Positions 8,880 to 20,792 of a stretch of 64,000 nucleotides of DNA are shown one piece after another (position 1 is the first letter of the stretch; every line of letters begins with the position of its first letter). This DNA is from Microlunatus panaciterrae (lineage in GTDB: Bacteria > Actinomycetota > Actinomycetes > Propionibacteriales > Propionibacteriaceae). The position numbers were made by a program, and so were the translations under genes. The stretch lies in NCBI RefSeq assembly GCF_016907535.1, contig NZ_JAFBCF010000001.1:1488001-1552000 (forward strand), in the 5' to 3' direction. The notes under the pieces were generated by a model. The model had not been told where the DNA came from and made no database searches. It saw only the letters and a program-made list of their open reading frames with translations.

Positions 8880-9668
8880 ATGGCGGTGCGCAAGGAAGCC
8901 TGGCCGGAGGGGTGCCCGGCCTGGACGGATCTGATGGTCTCGAACCTGGAGGCCAGCCAGGAGTTCTACCGGCAGCTGTTCGGCTGGGAGTTCCAGCAGG
9001 CTGACCCGCAGTACGGCGGTTACAGCAACGCGATGATCGGCGGGGAGACAGTGGCGGCCCTCTATCCGACCATGCCGGGCGCCGGGGACGTCCCGCACCA
9101 GTGGCTGACCTACCTCGCGGTGGGTGATGCCGCAGCAACGGCCGACAAGGTCAAGGAAGCCGGCGGGCAGGTGCACGTAGAGCCGATGCAGGTCGGTTCC
9201 TACGGGACGATGTCGGTCTTCGGGGCTCCCGACGGCGCCGCGTTCGGCACCTGGCAGGCCGGCGAGCACACCGGGTACACCAGGGTGAACGAGCACGGTT
9301 CGGTGATCTGGAACGAGATGATGAGCCGCGACTACGAGCGGGCCCGCGTCTTCTACACCGATGTCTTCGGTTACAGCTACGACGACATCGGCGACGACAC
9401 CTTCACCTATGCGACGATCAAGCTGGGTGACCGGATCGTCGGCGGAATCGGGATGCTGGACGAGAACACCCCGGCCGAGGTGCCCTCCTTCTGGGGGGTG
9501 TACTTCGGCAGCGACGACGTGGACGCCAGCCTGGCCAGGGTCGCCGAGCTCGGTGGTCGGGTGGTGCGCGAACCGAGGGACAGCACCTATGGGCGGATGG
9601 CGACGGCCGCAGGCCCGGACGGTGAGTACTTCTCCCTGATCAGCGCCCAGCGACCGTGGCAGGCCTGA
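8880..9668 (+). CDS. VOC family protein, two glyoxalase-like domains (CFP30B-like)
   Basis: 262-aa protein made of two vicinal-oxygen-chelate modules, about residues 10-125 and 138-258. It resembles mycobacterial CFP30B/TB27.3 (NLEASQEFYRQLFGWEF, then VIWNEMMSRDYERARVFYTDVFGY in pieces, and the closing DPxG-like GPDGEYFSLI). Family members are implicated in handling reactive aldehydes or hydroxylated substrates, but most are uncharacterised. ATG at 8880 follows AGAAGGGAG at a suitable distance. It stands alone after the repeat array. Confidence 0.85.
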   Translation: MAVRKEAWPEGCPAWTDLMVSNLEASQEFYRQLFGWEFQQADPQYGGYSNAMIGGETVAALYPTMPGAGDVPHQWLTYLAVGDAAATADKVKEAGGQVHVEPMQVGSYGTMSVFGAPDGAAFGTWQAGEHTGYTRVNEHGSVIWNEMMSRDYERARVFYTDVFGYSYDDIGDDTFTYATIKLGDRIVGGIGMLDENTPAEVPSFWGVYFGSDDVDASLARVAELGGRVVREPRDSTYGRMATAAGPDGEYFSLISAQRPWQA

Positions 9669-9732
9669 ACAGCACTCTCCTCGCCGTATCGAGACCCGAC
9701 AGGCGACTCACGCCGGGCCCGACCCGACCCGC

Positions 9733-9786
9733 TAGGCTCGATCATCGACGGCCGGCCCGAGTCGTGATCATGGACCATCCAGGAGA
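9733..9786 (+). promoter_or_regulatory. -10 box and ribosome site of the alcohol dehydrogenase gene
   Basis: TAGGCT at 9733-9738 fits the TANNNT -10 pattern, and CAGGAGA ending at 9786 is a strong ribosome site 5 bases before the GTG at 9792. The leader would be about 47 bases long. Confidence 0.45.
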
Positions 9787-9791
9787 TCATC

Positions 9792-10814
9792 GTGCGCGCA
9801 TTGGTGCTGAAGGACTTCGGCCGCATGGTCGTGGCCGACGTCCCGCAACCCCAGCAGGGTGCGGGCGAGGTGCTGATCAAGATCACCGCGGTGGGGATCT
9901 GCGGTACGGATGTGCACGGTTTCACTGGTGAGAACGGTCGCCGTCAGCCGGGCCAGATCATGGGCCACGAGGCGGCCGGCACTGTCGCCGCCACCCCTGC
10001 TGACAGCGGGTTGCGGGTCGGACAGGCGGTGACCTTCAACCCGTTGATCACCTGCGGAGCCTGCGCCCCCTGCCACGATGGGGCCGAGCAGCATTGTGCC
10101 GACCGGAGGGTGATCGGCGTCAACCCGGAGATCCAGGCTGCGTTCGCCGAGTTCGTAGCCGTACCTGTGCCCAATGTGGTTCCGCTGCCCGACACCCTGC
10201 CGGTAGCCCACGGAGCGCTGATCGAACCCCTGGCAGTCGCCTTCAACGCCGTCCGCCGGGCAGGTGTCGGTGCAGGTGATGGGGTGCTGGTGATCGGTGC
10301 CGGACCGATCGGACAATCGGTGGTGCTTGCCGCCCGAGACGCCGGAGCGGAGCTGATCATGGTCAGCGACATCAACGCCGAGCGGCGCGACCTCTGCGCC
10401 CGACTGGGCGCCTCCACCCTCGACCCGACGACCGCTGACACGGCCACGGAGTATCGGGCGAGGGCGGGTGCGGCAGCAGACGTGACCATCGACGCGGTCG
10501 GAATCAGCGCCACTCTGCAGGCGGCGCTTGGTGCTACTCGGCCCGGCGGCACGGTGGTGCTGGTCGGGATGGGGGCGAAACGGCTCGAGTTCGGCGCCTT
10601 CGACCTCACCACCATGGAACGCTCACTGATCGGGTCGTTCTGCTACACCCGGGCCGACTTCGCCCGGGCCGCGCGCTGGGCCGGCAGTCATGCCGCCGAG
10701 CTGGCCGGTCTCGTCTCCGCAGAGCTGCCGTTCGACCAGGCCCCGAGGGCGTTCGAGCAGCTGGCCGGATCGTCCCCGGCTCCCGGCAAGGTGCTGGTCC
10801 GCGCCGACTGGTGA
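9792..10814 (+). CDS. Zinc-dependent alcohol/polyol dehydrogenase (MDR family)
   Basis: 340-aa medium-chain dehydrogenase. The catalytic-zinc region reads GICGTDVHGFTG followed by MGHEAAG; the structural-zinc loop supplies four cysteines (CGACAPCHDGAEQHC); the Rossmann motif is GAGPIGQSVV. The pattern matches threonine/sorbitol/galactitol-type dehydrogenases acting on secondary alcohols with NAD+. GTG at 9792 is supported by AGGAGA just upstream. It converges on the amidohydrolase gene, with only 22 bases between them; a GTTCG/CGAAC inverted repeat at 10819-10835 could help termination. The substrate is unknown. Confidence 0.88.
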   Translation: MRALVLKDFGRMVVADVPQPQQGAGEVLIKITAVGICGTDVHGFTGENGRRQPGQIMGHEAAGTVAATPADSGLRVGQAVTFNPLITCGACAPCHDGAEQHCADRRVIGVNPEIQAAFAEFVAVPVPNVVPLPDTLPVAHGALIEPLAVAFNAVRRAGVGAGDGVLVIGAGPIGQSVVLAARDAGAELIMVSDINAERRDLCARLGASTLDPTTADTATEYRARAGAAADVTIDAVGISATLQAALGATRPGGTVVLVGMGAKRLEFGAFDLTTMERSLIGSFCYTRADFARAARWAGSHAAELAGLVSAELPFDQAPRAFEQLAGSSPAPGKVLVRADW

Positions 10815-10836
10815 GCCCGTTCGACCTGGCCGAACA

Positions 10837-12126
10837 TCAGGCGCTGCCGGCAGAGCCCTCACTGACCGAGCTCGGCAGGTCCATCGACGTGCCCACGCCG
10901 TCCACCAACCGCTCCCGGCGACCGCCGACGAAGACTGCGGCGACCGCCCGCAGAGCCCGGATGTCGTCCAGCGGGTCGCCGTCGACCAGCAGCAGGTCGG
11001 CGTCGAAGCCGGCCTGCAACCGTCCCTTGCGGTCCCCCAGCCCCGCCACCCGGGCGGCCACCGAGGTCGCCGTGCTCAGCGCCTTGCGGGTCGGCATCCC
11101 GGCAATGACGAGCTCCTCGAGGGACTCGGGCAGCAGCCCGTGCGGCTTGGCCGGGTTGATGCCCCCGTCGCTGCCCGAGACCAGCAGCACCCCTGCGTCC
11201 GTCATCCGGCGCGCCTGGTCCAGCCGCGCCTGCCGGAAGGACTCCGGCGTCAGGCCTGCCCGGGTCATCACCTCGAGCATGTGCGGCGGAGGCATCAGCG
11301 CCCCCCGGACGCCGAGCGTCGGACAGACGGCGATCTGCCACTCGGCCAGTAGCGCCAGGTTCTCTTCCGACATCCGCGGGCCGCGCTCGGTCAGGAACAT
11401 CCCATGCTCGATGCCGTCCACTCCGGCCGCCATCACCTGTTCGGCGGCGGGCAGCCCGTGGGCGTGCGCGGTGATCCTCAGCCCGGCTGCATGCACCTCC
11501 TCGACCAGCAGCACCATCTCCTCGGCGGTGAACTGGCAGTGCATCACCTCGGTGCCGACCGTCATGAAGCCGCCGCTCGCCATCACCTTGACCAGGTCGA
11601 CGCCGTGCTCGACATGCTCGGCGACGGCGGCACGCAGCGCGGCCGGCCCGGAGACCGCGCCACCCATCGACCAGCAGTGACCACCGACGCTGGTGATCGG
11701 CGGTCCGGCTGCGACGACCGTGGGCCAGCCTCGGCCGGCCGAGCCGACCGAGTCGCGCCAGTCCACCACGGCATAGTGATGGTCCCCCAGGTCACGGACG
11801 GTGGTGACGCCGACGGACAACTGCACCCGCAGGCTGTCCTCGATCACCGCCCGCAGCTGGTCCGGGTTGTAGCCGGGCACCCGGTCGAGTGCACCGACCC
11901 CGCTGTCGGCACAGAGGTGCACGTGCATGTCGATCAGCCCGGGCAACGCCGTCGCCTGCGGACGGTCGGTCACCTGGTATCCCTCCGGCGCGGCGGCGTC
12001 GCCGGGGAGCACGGCGGCGATGGTGGGCCCGTCCAGCAGGATCAGTGCACCCCCGGGCAACTGCTGATCACCGTCGAAGGCGCGACCTACCCGCAGCGCC
12101 TGTCGTGTTCCGTCATCGAGCTCCAC
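10837..12126 (-). CDS. Amidohydrolase family protein (imidazolonepropionase/prolidase-like)
   Basis: 429-aa metal-dependent hydrolase. The first metal site is DMHVHL after the PGLID turn; later ligands appear in VKVMASGG, ITAHAHG and GIEHG, and the C-terminal aspartate in VSGSDGG. The protein ends with the small beta-sandwich segment typical of this superfamily (GLGDRKGRLQAGFDADLLLVDG in pieces). This subgroup includes enzymes cleaving Xaa-Pro dipeptides or organophosphates, so the substrate remains open. The GTG at 12126 has AGGGG about 7 bases upstream. It is monocistronic as far as can be seen. Confidence 0.85.
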   Translation of the reverse strand: MELDDGTRQALRVGRAFDGDQQLPGGALILLDGPTIAAVLPGDAAAPEGYQVTDRPQATALPGLIDMHVHLCADSGVGALDRVPGYNPDQLRAVIEDSLRVQLSVGVTTVRDLGDHHYAVVDWRDSVGSAGRGWPTVVAAGPPITSVGGHCWSMGGAVSGPAALRAAVAEHVEHGVDLVKVMASGGFMTVGTEVMHCQFTAEEMVLLVEEVHAAGLRITAHAHGLPAAEQVMAAGVDGIEHGMFLTERGPRMSEENLALLAEWQIAVCPTLGVRGALMPPPHMLEVMTRAGLTPESFRQARLDQARRMTDAGVLLVSGSDGGINPAKPHGLLPESLEELVIAGMPTRKALSTATSVAARVAGLGDRKGRLQAGFDADLLLVDGDPLDDIRALRAVAAVFVGGRRERLVDGVGTSMDLPSSVSEGSAGSA

Positions 12127-12271
12127 CCCACACCCCTAAGTCAGCGGTCAGCGCGACTGCCCTCTGAGCCATGGTCCCACCGGGATACCCGTCCCGGGAA
12201 GATCCACCGAAACCCGGCGAGCTCCGTCCTAACGTTCGGTGAGCCCGACCTCTCGGCCGGCTCGCACCCGG

Positions 12272-15109
12272 TCACGACTCTGACGGCGCCGACGAGCGGT
12301 GGGAGCCGATCCACCACCGGAGGAACAGCTTGCGCAGCTCGCTGAACCACAGCACGGCACTGCCCATCCCCACGCAGACCAGCCACTGGCCGGCACTGAG
12401 GGGAACGGTGCCGAAGGCGGCATTGAGCAGGGGCAGGTGCACGACGGCCACCTGCAGGAGCACGGACACACCCAGCGCGCCCCACAGCCAGCGGTTGACG
12501 AACAGACGATGGAACGCACTCACCGTCTCGGAACGGGCGTTGAAGGTGTTGAACAGCTGGCTGAACACGAGCACGGTGAACCCGGCCGTACGCGCATTGT
12601 CGAGGCTCCGCGTCCCCTCGATCAGGCCCCCCGGAAGGTAGAGATCGATGGTCGCCAAGGTCGCGACCGCCATCACCGCGCCGACCTCGATCACCCCCAT
12701 CCACATCCGGAAGTCGATCACCCGCTCGCTCGGCCTGCGAGGCCTGTGCGCCATCACGTCCTCGGTCTCGGGGTCGACTCCCATCGCCAGCGCAGGCGCC
12801 GAGTCGGTGATCAGGTTGATCCACAGGATCTGGGTCGCCACCAGCGGGAGCACCACGGCCTCACCTGTGCCGGCCAGGCCGATGAAGCCGGCCAGCACCA
12901 CACCGAGGAACACCGTCAGCACCTCGCCCATGTTTGAGGAGAGCAGATATCGCAGGAACTTCCTGATGTTGTTGAAGATGCCGCGACCTTCGCGCACCGC
13001 CTCCACGATGGTAGCGAAGTTGTCGTCGGCCAAGATCATCTTCGCGGCCTCCTTCGTCACCTCGGTTCCGGTGATGCCCATCGCTATCCCGATGTCGGCC
13101 GCCTTCAGCGCCGGGGCGTCGTTCACGCCGTCCCCGGTCATGGCGACGACGTTGCCGTCAGCCTGCAGCGCGTCGATGATCCGCAGCTTGTGCTTGGGGG
13201 CGACCCGGGCATAAACCGAGGTGTGCCGGACCGCCTCCACGAAGGAGTCGTCATCCAGTGCGTCGATCTGCAGCCCGGTCAGCGCCGCCGAGCCGGGCTC
13301 GACGATACCGAGGTCGGCCGCGATCCTCACCGCCGTCCCCGGGTGGTCGCCGGTGATCATGATCACCCTGATGCCGGCCCGGCGAGCCTCCTCGACGGCG
13401 ACCGCCGCCTCCGGCCTGGGAGGGTCGATGATGCCGACAGTGCCGACGAAGATCAGGTCGCGCTCCAGCAGCTCGGCCGAGGCGGTGTCCTCACCCGCCG
13501 CCAGCGGCCGGTAGGCCACCGACAAGGTACGCAGCGCATCGTCGGACAGCTCGGTGACGTCGTCAAGGATCCGGCGTCGGAGGTCGTCATCGAGGTCCAC
13601 CACCGCCATCCCCACGCGGGCCCGCGTGCAGCGACCGATCAGGACATCCGGCGCCCCCTTGGTGATCACGACCGGCTGGTCGCCGTGCTCATGGTCTCTC
13701 TCGATGCTCGACATCATCTTGCGCTCGGAGGTGAACGGGACCTCGGCGATCCGCTCGAAGCGCTGGATACGGCGCTCGGTGAGGCCGAGCTTGCGCTCGG
13801 CGACCAGGAATGCTGCCTCGGTCGGGTCGCCCTGGATCTCCCACTGGCCGTCGCGTTGCCGCAACGCCGCGTTGCTGGCTAGGCTGCCGCCGCTCAGCAC
13901 CACGATGTCCTCCGCCAGTACCGCTGCCGTCGGCGACGCCGCCCCCTGGTGCTGCAGGGATCCTTCGGGGGTGTAGCCGACGCCGGTCACCCGGGTGCTA
14001 CCGGAGGCGGTCATCACTCGCTGGATGGTCATCTCCGACTTCGTCAGCGTGCCGGTCTTGTCCGAGGCGATCACCGAGGCGGAGCCGAGCGTCTCCACCG
14101 AGGACAGTTTCTTCACCACGGCACGGTGACGAGCCATCCGCTGCACCCCCAGCGCCAGCACCACGGACAGGATCGCGGGCAGTCCCTCGGGCACGGCAGC
14201 CACCGCCAACGACACTCCCAATAGCAGCACGGTGACGATGTCCGCCGCCCCGCGGATATCGGAGATCAGGAACGTGCTGACGACGACGACGAGTGCGATC
14301 ACCACCACGGCGATGCCGAGCGCGCGGCCGATCCTGCCGACCTCCCGCTGCAGCGGGGTCGGAGCCTCAGCGGTCGACTCGAGCATGGCGGCGATCTCGC
14401 CCATCTCGGTGTCCATCGCCGTCGCCGTCACCAAAGCGCGACCGGTCCCCTGCGCCACCGCCGTGCCCTTGAACACCATCCCGCGCTGGTCACCCAGGAC
14501 GGCCGGACCCCGCACCGTCGCGACCTCCTTGTGCACGGACTCGCTCTCGCCGGTCAGCGATGCCTCCTGGACCCGGAGGGCCGCGGCTCGCACCAGTCGT
14601 GCATCGGCGCCGACGGCATCGCCTTCGCTCAGCACCATCAGGTCTCCGCAGACCAGCCCGTCGCTAGGGATGCGGATCGGGTCGCCGTCGCGGATCACTG
14701 CCACGGTGGCTGCGGTCATCCGCTGCAGGGCAGCCACTGCATGCTCGGCTCTGGCCTGCTGGACGTAGCCCAGAATGGCGTTGGCGATGACGATGAGCGC
14801 GATCACCAGGGCGTCCACCGGCCAGCCGGGACGGCCCTCCAGCAACCACGCCACTGTCGAGATGATCACGGCCACCAGCAGCAGATAGATCAGCGGATCC
14901 TGGAACTGGGCCAGCAGCTTGCGCCAGTTGGGCGTCGTCGGCGCCGACCTGAGTACGTTCGGTCCGTCGGACTGCAGACGCCGGGCGGCCTCAGCAGAGC
15001 TCAGTCCCGCCTCGACGTCGGTGCCGAGAGCGTGCGCGATCTCGTCGATGCTGATAGCGGCGGGATCATCGGCAGCTGCGATCCCCAGCCTCGGAGGCAT
15101 CTTCGCCAT
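12272..15109 (-). CDS. Cation-transporting P-type ATPase, Ca2+ type (P2A)
   Basis: About 945-aa membrane pump. In order it has an N-terminal cation-ATPase domain, the actuator motif TGES, the ion-binding TM4 motif VAAVPEGLP, the phosphorylation site DKTGTLTKS, the nucleotide domain KGAPDVL, the hinge TGDGVNDAPAL, and a TM6 segment with NLITDSAPALAMG. PEGLP and N..TD are typical of SERCA/PMR1-like calcium (or manganese) exporters. I chose ATG 15109 (AGGGGGAG upstream) over the longer frame to 15175. It is in the same direction as folE but 70 bases downstream of it, so co-transcription is possible yet functionally unrelated. Confidence 0.9.
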   Translation of the reverse strand: MAKMPPRLGIAAADDPAAISIDEIAHALGTDVEAGLSSAEAARRLQSDGPNVLRSAPTTPNWRKLLAQFQDPLIYLLLVAVIISTVAWLLEGRPGWPVDALVIALIVIANAILGYVQQARAEHAVAALQRMTAATVAVIRDGDPIRIPSDGLVCGDLMVLSEGDAVGADARLVRAAALRVQEASLTGESESVHKEVATVRGPAVLGDQRGMVFKGTAVAQGTGRALVTATAMDTEMGEIAAMLESTAEAPTPLQREVGRIGRALGIAVVVIALVVVVSTFLISDIRGAADIVTVLLLGVSLAVAAVPEGLPAILSVVLALGVQRMARHRAVVKKLSSVETLGSASVIASDKTGTLTKSEMTIQRVMTASGSTRVTGVGYTPEGSLQHQGAASPTAAVLAEDIVVLSGGSLASNAALRQRDGQWEIQGDPTEAAFLVAERKLGLTERRIQRFERIAEVPFTSERKMMSSIERDHEHGDQPVVITKGAPDVLIGRCTRARVGMAVVDLDDDLRRRILDDVTELSDDALRTLSVAYRPLAAGEDTASAELLERDLIFVGTVGIIDPPRPEAAVAVEEARRAGIRVIMITGDHPGTAVRIAADLGIVEPGSAALTGLQIDALDDDSFVEAVRHTSVYARVAPKHKLRIIDALQADGNVVAMTGDGVNDAPALKAADIGIAMGITGTEVTKEAAKMILADDNFATIVEAVREGRGIFNNIRKFLRYLLSSNMGEVLTVFLGVVLAGFIGLAGTGEAVVLPLVATQILWINLITDSAPALAMGVDPETEDVMAHRPRRPSERVIDFRMWMGVIEVGAVMAVATLATIDLYLPGGLIEGTRSLDNARTAGFTVLVFSQLFNTFNARSETVSAFHRLFVNRWLWGALGVSVLLQVAVVHLPLLNAAFGTVPLSAGQWLVCVGMGSAVLWFSELRKLFLRWWIGSHRSSAPSES

Positions 15110-15179
15110 GGTCGATTGTCTCCCCCTCGTCACCCGGCCGAGGCTGAACCTCGCTCGTTCGGGTGCTGCCGGCAACGGG

Positions 15180-15796
15180 TCAGGAGCGACTCATGATCAG
15201 GCTCATCGCCTCGGCCCTGGTGGCAGGAGCGAGCAGCTGGCCGCGGACAGCACTGGTCACCGTCTTGGATCCGGGCTTACGCACGCCGCGCATGGTCATG
15301 CACAGGTGTTCGCACTCGAAGACCACGACAACGCCCCGCGGCTCCAAGATCCGTTCCAACGCGTCGGCGACCTGGGTGGTGAGGCGCTCCTGCACCTGCG
15401 GACGCTTGGAGTAGAGGTCCACCAGCCGGGCCAGTTTGCTCAGCCCGGTGATGCGCCCGTCCGTGCTGGGGATGTAGCCGACGTGGGCCACCCCGGTGAA
15501 GGGCACCAGGTGGTGCTCGCAGCAGCTCCAGACCTCGATGTCCTTGACCAGCACGAACTCGTCGTGACCGAGGTCGAAGGTGGTCGCCAGCACCTCCTCG
15601 GGACGCTGACGGAGACCGGCGAACATCTCGGCGTACGCCCGGGCGACCCGCTGGGGGGTGTCCAGCAGACCGTCGCGGTCCGGGTCCTCGCCGATCCCGA
15701 TCAGCAGCTCCCGGACAGCCGCCGCCACTCGATCATGGTCGAACGGGCGTACCGGCTGACCCGGGGCGCTCACCGGGTTGATGGCCGTGGACCCGG

Positions 15797-15800
<4 letters not shown>
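15180..15800 (-). CDS. folE: GTP cyclohydrolase I
   Basis: 206-aa enzyme converting GTP to 7,8-dihydroneopterin triphosphate, the first step of folate synthesis. The zinc cysteines and catalytic histidines are visible in [10 protein letters not shown] and in [31 protein letters not shown] is the conserved core (split here). ATG at 15800 overlaps the ftsH stop by 4 bases (ATGA), so translation is coupled to ftsH, as in many actinobacteria. Unusually, the folP-folB-folK genes that commonly follow folE are absent here; the next gene is a P-type ATPase. Confidence 0.96.
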
Positions 15801-17950
<2,150 letters not shown>

Positions 17951-18091
17951 GACCTGCCTATTGCTGGTGCGCGCTAACTAGAGGGGCGCTCTGACCGTAC
18001 ACGTCGCTAAGGCTAGCGTCCGAGTCCAAGACTCCCCTAGTTGCTTCCGGCCGATGGGTCCCGATGGATGCAGCGGTCACCCGAGCGGGGA

Positions 18092-18643
18092 TCAGCTGTA
18101 GACGTGCGGCGACAGGGTGCCCACCGACGTCAGGTTGCGGTAGTGGCCGGCGTAGTCCAGCCCGTAGCCGACGACGAACTCGTTGGGAATGTCGAAGCCG
18201 ACATACTTCACCTTGACCATGTTCTTCTGTGCCTCGGGTTTGCGGAACATGGTCATGATCTCGAGACTGGCGGGCTCACGCGAGCGCAGGTTGCTGATCA
18301 GGTAGGACAGCGTCAGGCCGGTGTCGATGATGTCCTCCACGACCAGCACATGCCGGCCGCTGATGTCGGTGTTGAGGTCCTTCAGGATCCGGACCACACC
18401 GGACGACTGGGTGCCCGAGCCGTAGGAGGAGATCGCCATCCAGTCCATCTCGCAGTGGATCTTCATGGCACGCGACAGGTCGGCCATCACCATCACGGCG
18501 CCGTTGAGGACACCGATCAGCAGCAGGTCCTTGCCCCGGTAGGCCTCGTCGATCTCGGCAGCGATCTCGGTCACCCGCCGAGCGACATCCTCGGCCGAGT
18601 ACAGGACCCGGGTCAGGTCGCCTTCGATGTGTGCGTCATCCAC
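18092..18643 (-). CDS. hpt: Hypoxanthine phosphoribosyltransferase
   Basis: 183-aa purine salvage enzyme making IMP/GMP from the free base and PRPP. The PRPP loop VLVVEDIIDTGLTL, the flexible-loop SSYGSGTQSSG and the base-binding VGFDIPNEFVVGYGLDY are all present. The start is uncertain: GTG 18643 leaves a 4-base gap after tilS and matches the usual length, while ATG 18679 would add 12 residues and overlap tilS by 32 bases. The tilS-hpt-ftsH order is a classical arrangement in Gram-positives. Confidence 0.95.
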   Translation of the reverse strand: MDDAHIEGDLTRVLYSAEDVARRVTEIAAEIDEAYRGKDLLLIGVLNGAVMVMADLSRAMKIHCEMDWMAISSYGSGTQSSGVVRILKDLNTDISGRHVLVVEDIIDTGLTLSYLISNLRSREPASLEIMTMFRKPEAQKNMVKVKYVGFDIPNEFVVGYGLDYAGHYRNLTSVGTLSPHVYS

Positions 18644-18647
18644 GGGG

Positions 18648-19607
18648 TCAGCCTGCCACACACCGCAGTCGACCCGCATCACGGACCACCCGGGCTCCCG
18701 GCACATCGACGCCGCGTTGCCCGTGCCAGTCCACCACCAGCGCCTCGACCGCCACCACATGCACGAACCCGACCTCCGGGGCGCCCCGGTCGGACAACCA
18801 GGAACGGATGGCGCGGCGGCGCAACGACGGCGGCTGCCCGCCCAGCACCGCGCAGTCCAGGGTGTCCGCTGCCGGATGGGCGACGGCCGCCAGGCTGTCG
18901 AGCAGGTCGGCGTCGTCTCGGGCGAGCTGCGCGGTCCGGGCCAGTGCCTCGGCGATGCCCGGGCCGAGCTCGCGCTCCAGCACCGGCAGCACCCGGGTCC
19001 GCAGCCGGGACCGGGTGAAGGCGGTGTCTCTGTTGTGCGGGTCCTGCCAGGGGTGCAGCCCCAGCTCAGCGCAGGCGCGTACGGTGTCGGCTCGCCGCAG
19101 CTGCAGCAGCGGGCGCAGGTAGCGACCGCTGACCGCCGCCATCCCGGCCAAGGACCGGGTGCCGGAACCGCGCACCAGGCCGAGCAGCACGGTCTCAGCC
19201 TGGTCGTCCAGGGTGTGACCGAGCAGGATGTGTGCGTCCCGGCAGCCGGCGAGCCGGTCCAGCGCCTGGTAGCGGGCCTGCCGGGCGGCGGCCTCCGGGC
19301 CGACCGCCGAGTCGGCCACGCTGACCCGGACCACCTCGACGTCGGTGTAGCCCAGCTCGGCCAGCGCCTGGGCGGCGCTGCCGGCGACAGCGGCGGAGCC
19401 AGGCTGCAGGTCGTGGTCCACCACCACTGCGGCGCAGCCGAGCCCGGTCCGGTCCGCCACCCGGCGGGCACCGGCGGCCAGCGCGAGCGAGTCGGCGCCG
19501 CCGGAGCAGGCCACCAGCAGCGGGCCGGCGACGCCTTCGGCCTCGATCGCCCCGGCGACGGCCTGGACGACCTGCAGCGTGGCCGGGCCTAGTTCTCGGC
19601 GCGCCAC
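18648..19607 (-). CDS. tilS: tRNA(Ile)-lysidine synthase
   Basis: 319-aa ATP-dependent enzyme that converts C34 of the CAU-anticodon tRNA(Ile) to lysidine, allowing AUA decoding. The PP-loop is SGGADS (residues 35-40), followed by VVVDHDLQPGS and the conserved LLGHTLDDQAETVL. It has the short actinobacterial form lacking a long C-terminal domain. GTG 19607 is the only start that gives a normal lead to the PP-loop and overlaps the metalloprotease stop by 19 bases; the longer frame upstream is only antisense noise over the metalloprotease gene. Confidence 0.94.
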   Translation of the reverse strand: MARRELGPATLQVVQAVAGAIEAEGVAGPLLVACSGGADSLALAAGARRVADRTGLGCAAVVVDHDLQPGSAAVAGSAAQALAELGYTDVEVVRVSVADSAVGPEAAARQARYQALDRLAGCRDAHILLGHTLDDQAETVLLGLVRGSGTRSLAGMAAVSGRYLRPLLQLRRADTVRACAELGLHPWQDPHNRDTAFTRSRLRTRVLPVLERELGPGIAEALARTAQLARDDADLLDSLAAVAHPAADTLDCAVLGGQPPSLRRRAIRSWLSDRGAPEVGFVHVVAVEALVVDWHGQRGVDVPGARVVRDAGRLRCVAG

Positions 19608-20701
19608 TCGTTGGTGTCCTCGGGACCGGCCGGGACGGCTGCGGTGGTGCCGTGAACGCGCTGGACCCAGGCCGACGGGTCCTTGATCTCGGCCCTGCTG
19701 GGCAGCGTCTCCGGCGAGATCCAGACGTGGTTCAGCCCGTGCATACCCACCTTGGCGATCACCTGGCGGCAGAACTCGGCGCCGTCGCGGTACTGCCGCA
19801 TCTTGGCGTCGAGGCCCAGCAGCCGGCGGATGATCTTGTCGAAGCCCTGGCCCTGGCGGCGGATGTCGAACTTGTTCCGGATGGTGGCGATGGTGCCGAT
19901 CACGTCGGGGCCGACGCTGTCCATCACCACATCGGCATGGCCCTCCAGCAGCGACATGACGGCGGTGATCCGGTCGACGGTCTCCCGCTGGCTCGGTGTC
20001 TGCACCAGGTCGATGATCGAGAGCTCCTGGTCGCCGCGGAACGAGTGGGCCAGCTTCCGGGCGCCCTCCCGCAGCATCGACAGCAGCGCAGCGCCGTCCA
20101 GCTCCGTCTCGGCGACCACCTCGGAGATCTGCTGCTTCATGTAGCCACGCAGCCACGGTACGGCGGTGAACTGGACCCGGTGGGTCTCCTCGTGCAGGCA
20201 GACCCAGAGCCGGAAGTCGGCCGGATCCAGGTGCAGCTCGCGCTCGATGGCGACGACGTTGGGGGCGATCAGCAGCAGCCGGCCACCCGGCCCGTCCGGA
20301 GCTCCGGGGTAGAACGGGTCGAACTGGCCGAGGATCTTCGGGGCCAGATAGCTCAACAGCGCACCGAGCTCCATTCCGGTGACGGTCGCGCCGAACCCTG
20401 CCATGCTCGAGTCGCCGAGCGCCTGCGTGTGCTTGGCCTGCAGCGGCGACAAGATGTCGCGGAAGGCGTCGACGTTGGCCTGGATCCATCCCGGCCGGTC
20501 GACCACCAGAACGGGTGCGGTCGCGCTCGGCGTACGCAACCCGGTGACCTGCTGGACATAGTCCTCGGCCTCGACGGCGGCTCGGCGCAGCGCGGCGACA
20601 GCCTCGGCCGCACCCTCCCGGGAGATCTCGGGACCGGCCTTGACCAGCTTCTTCGCGGTGCCCAGCGCCACCGTCCAGTCGACCATTCCTGGTGTGTTCA
20701 T
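19589..20701 (-). CDS. Zinc-dependent metalloprotease (DUF2342/F420-associated family)
   Basis: 370-aa actinobacterial protein with a metalloprotease signature, HEETH at residues 170-174, followed by a region predicted to supply the remaining ligand. The family is annotated as zinc-dependent metalloprotease or coenzyme-F420-associated protein and is typically found immediately upstream of tilS in actinobacteria, as here. No signal peptide is visible, so it is probably cytoplasmic. Substrate and role are not established. The start ATG 20701 lies 91 bases downstream of dacB. Confidence 0.85.
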   Translation of the reverse strand: MNTPGMVDWTVALGTAKKLVKAGPEISREGAAEAVAALRRAAVEAEDYVQQVTGLRTPSATAPVLVVDRPGWIQANVDAFRDILSPLQAKHTQALGDSSMAGFGATVTGMELGALLSYLAPKILGQFDPFYPGAPDGPGGRLLLIAPNVVAIERELHLDPADFRLWVCLHEETHRVQFTAVPWLRGYMKQQISEVVAETELDGAALLSMLREGARKLAHSFRGDQELSIIDLVQTPSQRETVDRITAVMSLLEGHADVVMDSVGPDVIGTIATIRNKFDIRRQGQGFDKIIRRLLGLDAKMRQYRDGAEFCRQVIAKVGMHGLNHVWISPETLPSRAEIKDPSAWVQRVHGTTAAVPAGPEDTNEWRAEN

Positions 20702-20792
20702 GCATCGACTCTATGCGCCTGGGAGAACCCCTGGACCATCCTGCGACCCGGAACCGTCCCTGGCCGGCCGGCCGCTCAGGACTCGGACGTGG

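Noticed and set aside
8416-9138. Long minus-strand open frame with repetitive TRQNASF/ELGRTRVF phrases
   Set aside because: It is produced by the 51-bp repeats, which lack stops in several frames, and it runs antisense into the VOC gene. No start signals or domain.
10819-10835. GTTCG/CGAAC inverted repeat as a full terminator
   Set aside because: Stem of only 5 bp and no T-run; mentioned with the neighbouring gene but too weak for its own call.
13190-15196. Several plus-strand open frames over the P-type ATPase gene
   Set aside because: Antisense shadows typical of GC-rich coding DNA; the ATPase frame carries all known motifs.
18648-20705. 685-aa open frame covering tilS and upstream
   Set aside because: Only the last 319 residues are TilS; the rest is an alternate frame of the metalloprotease gene on the same strand.
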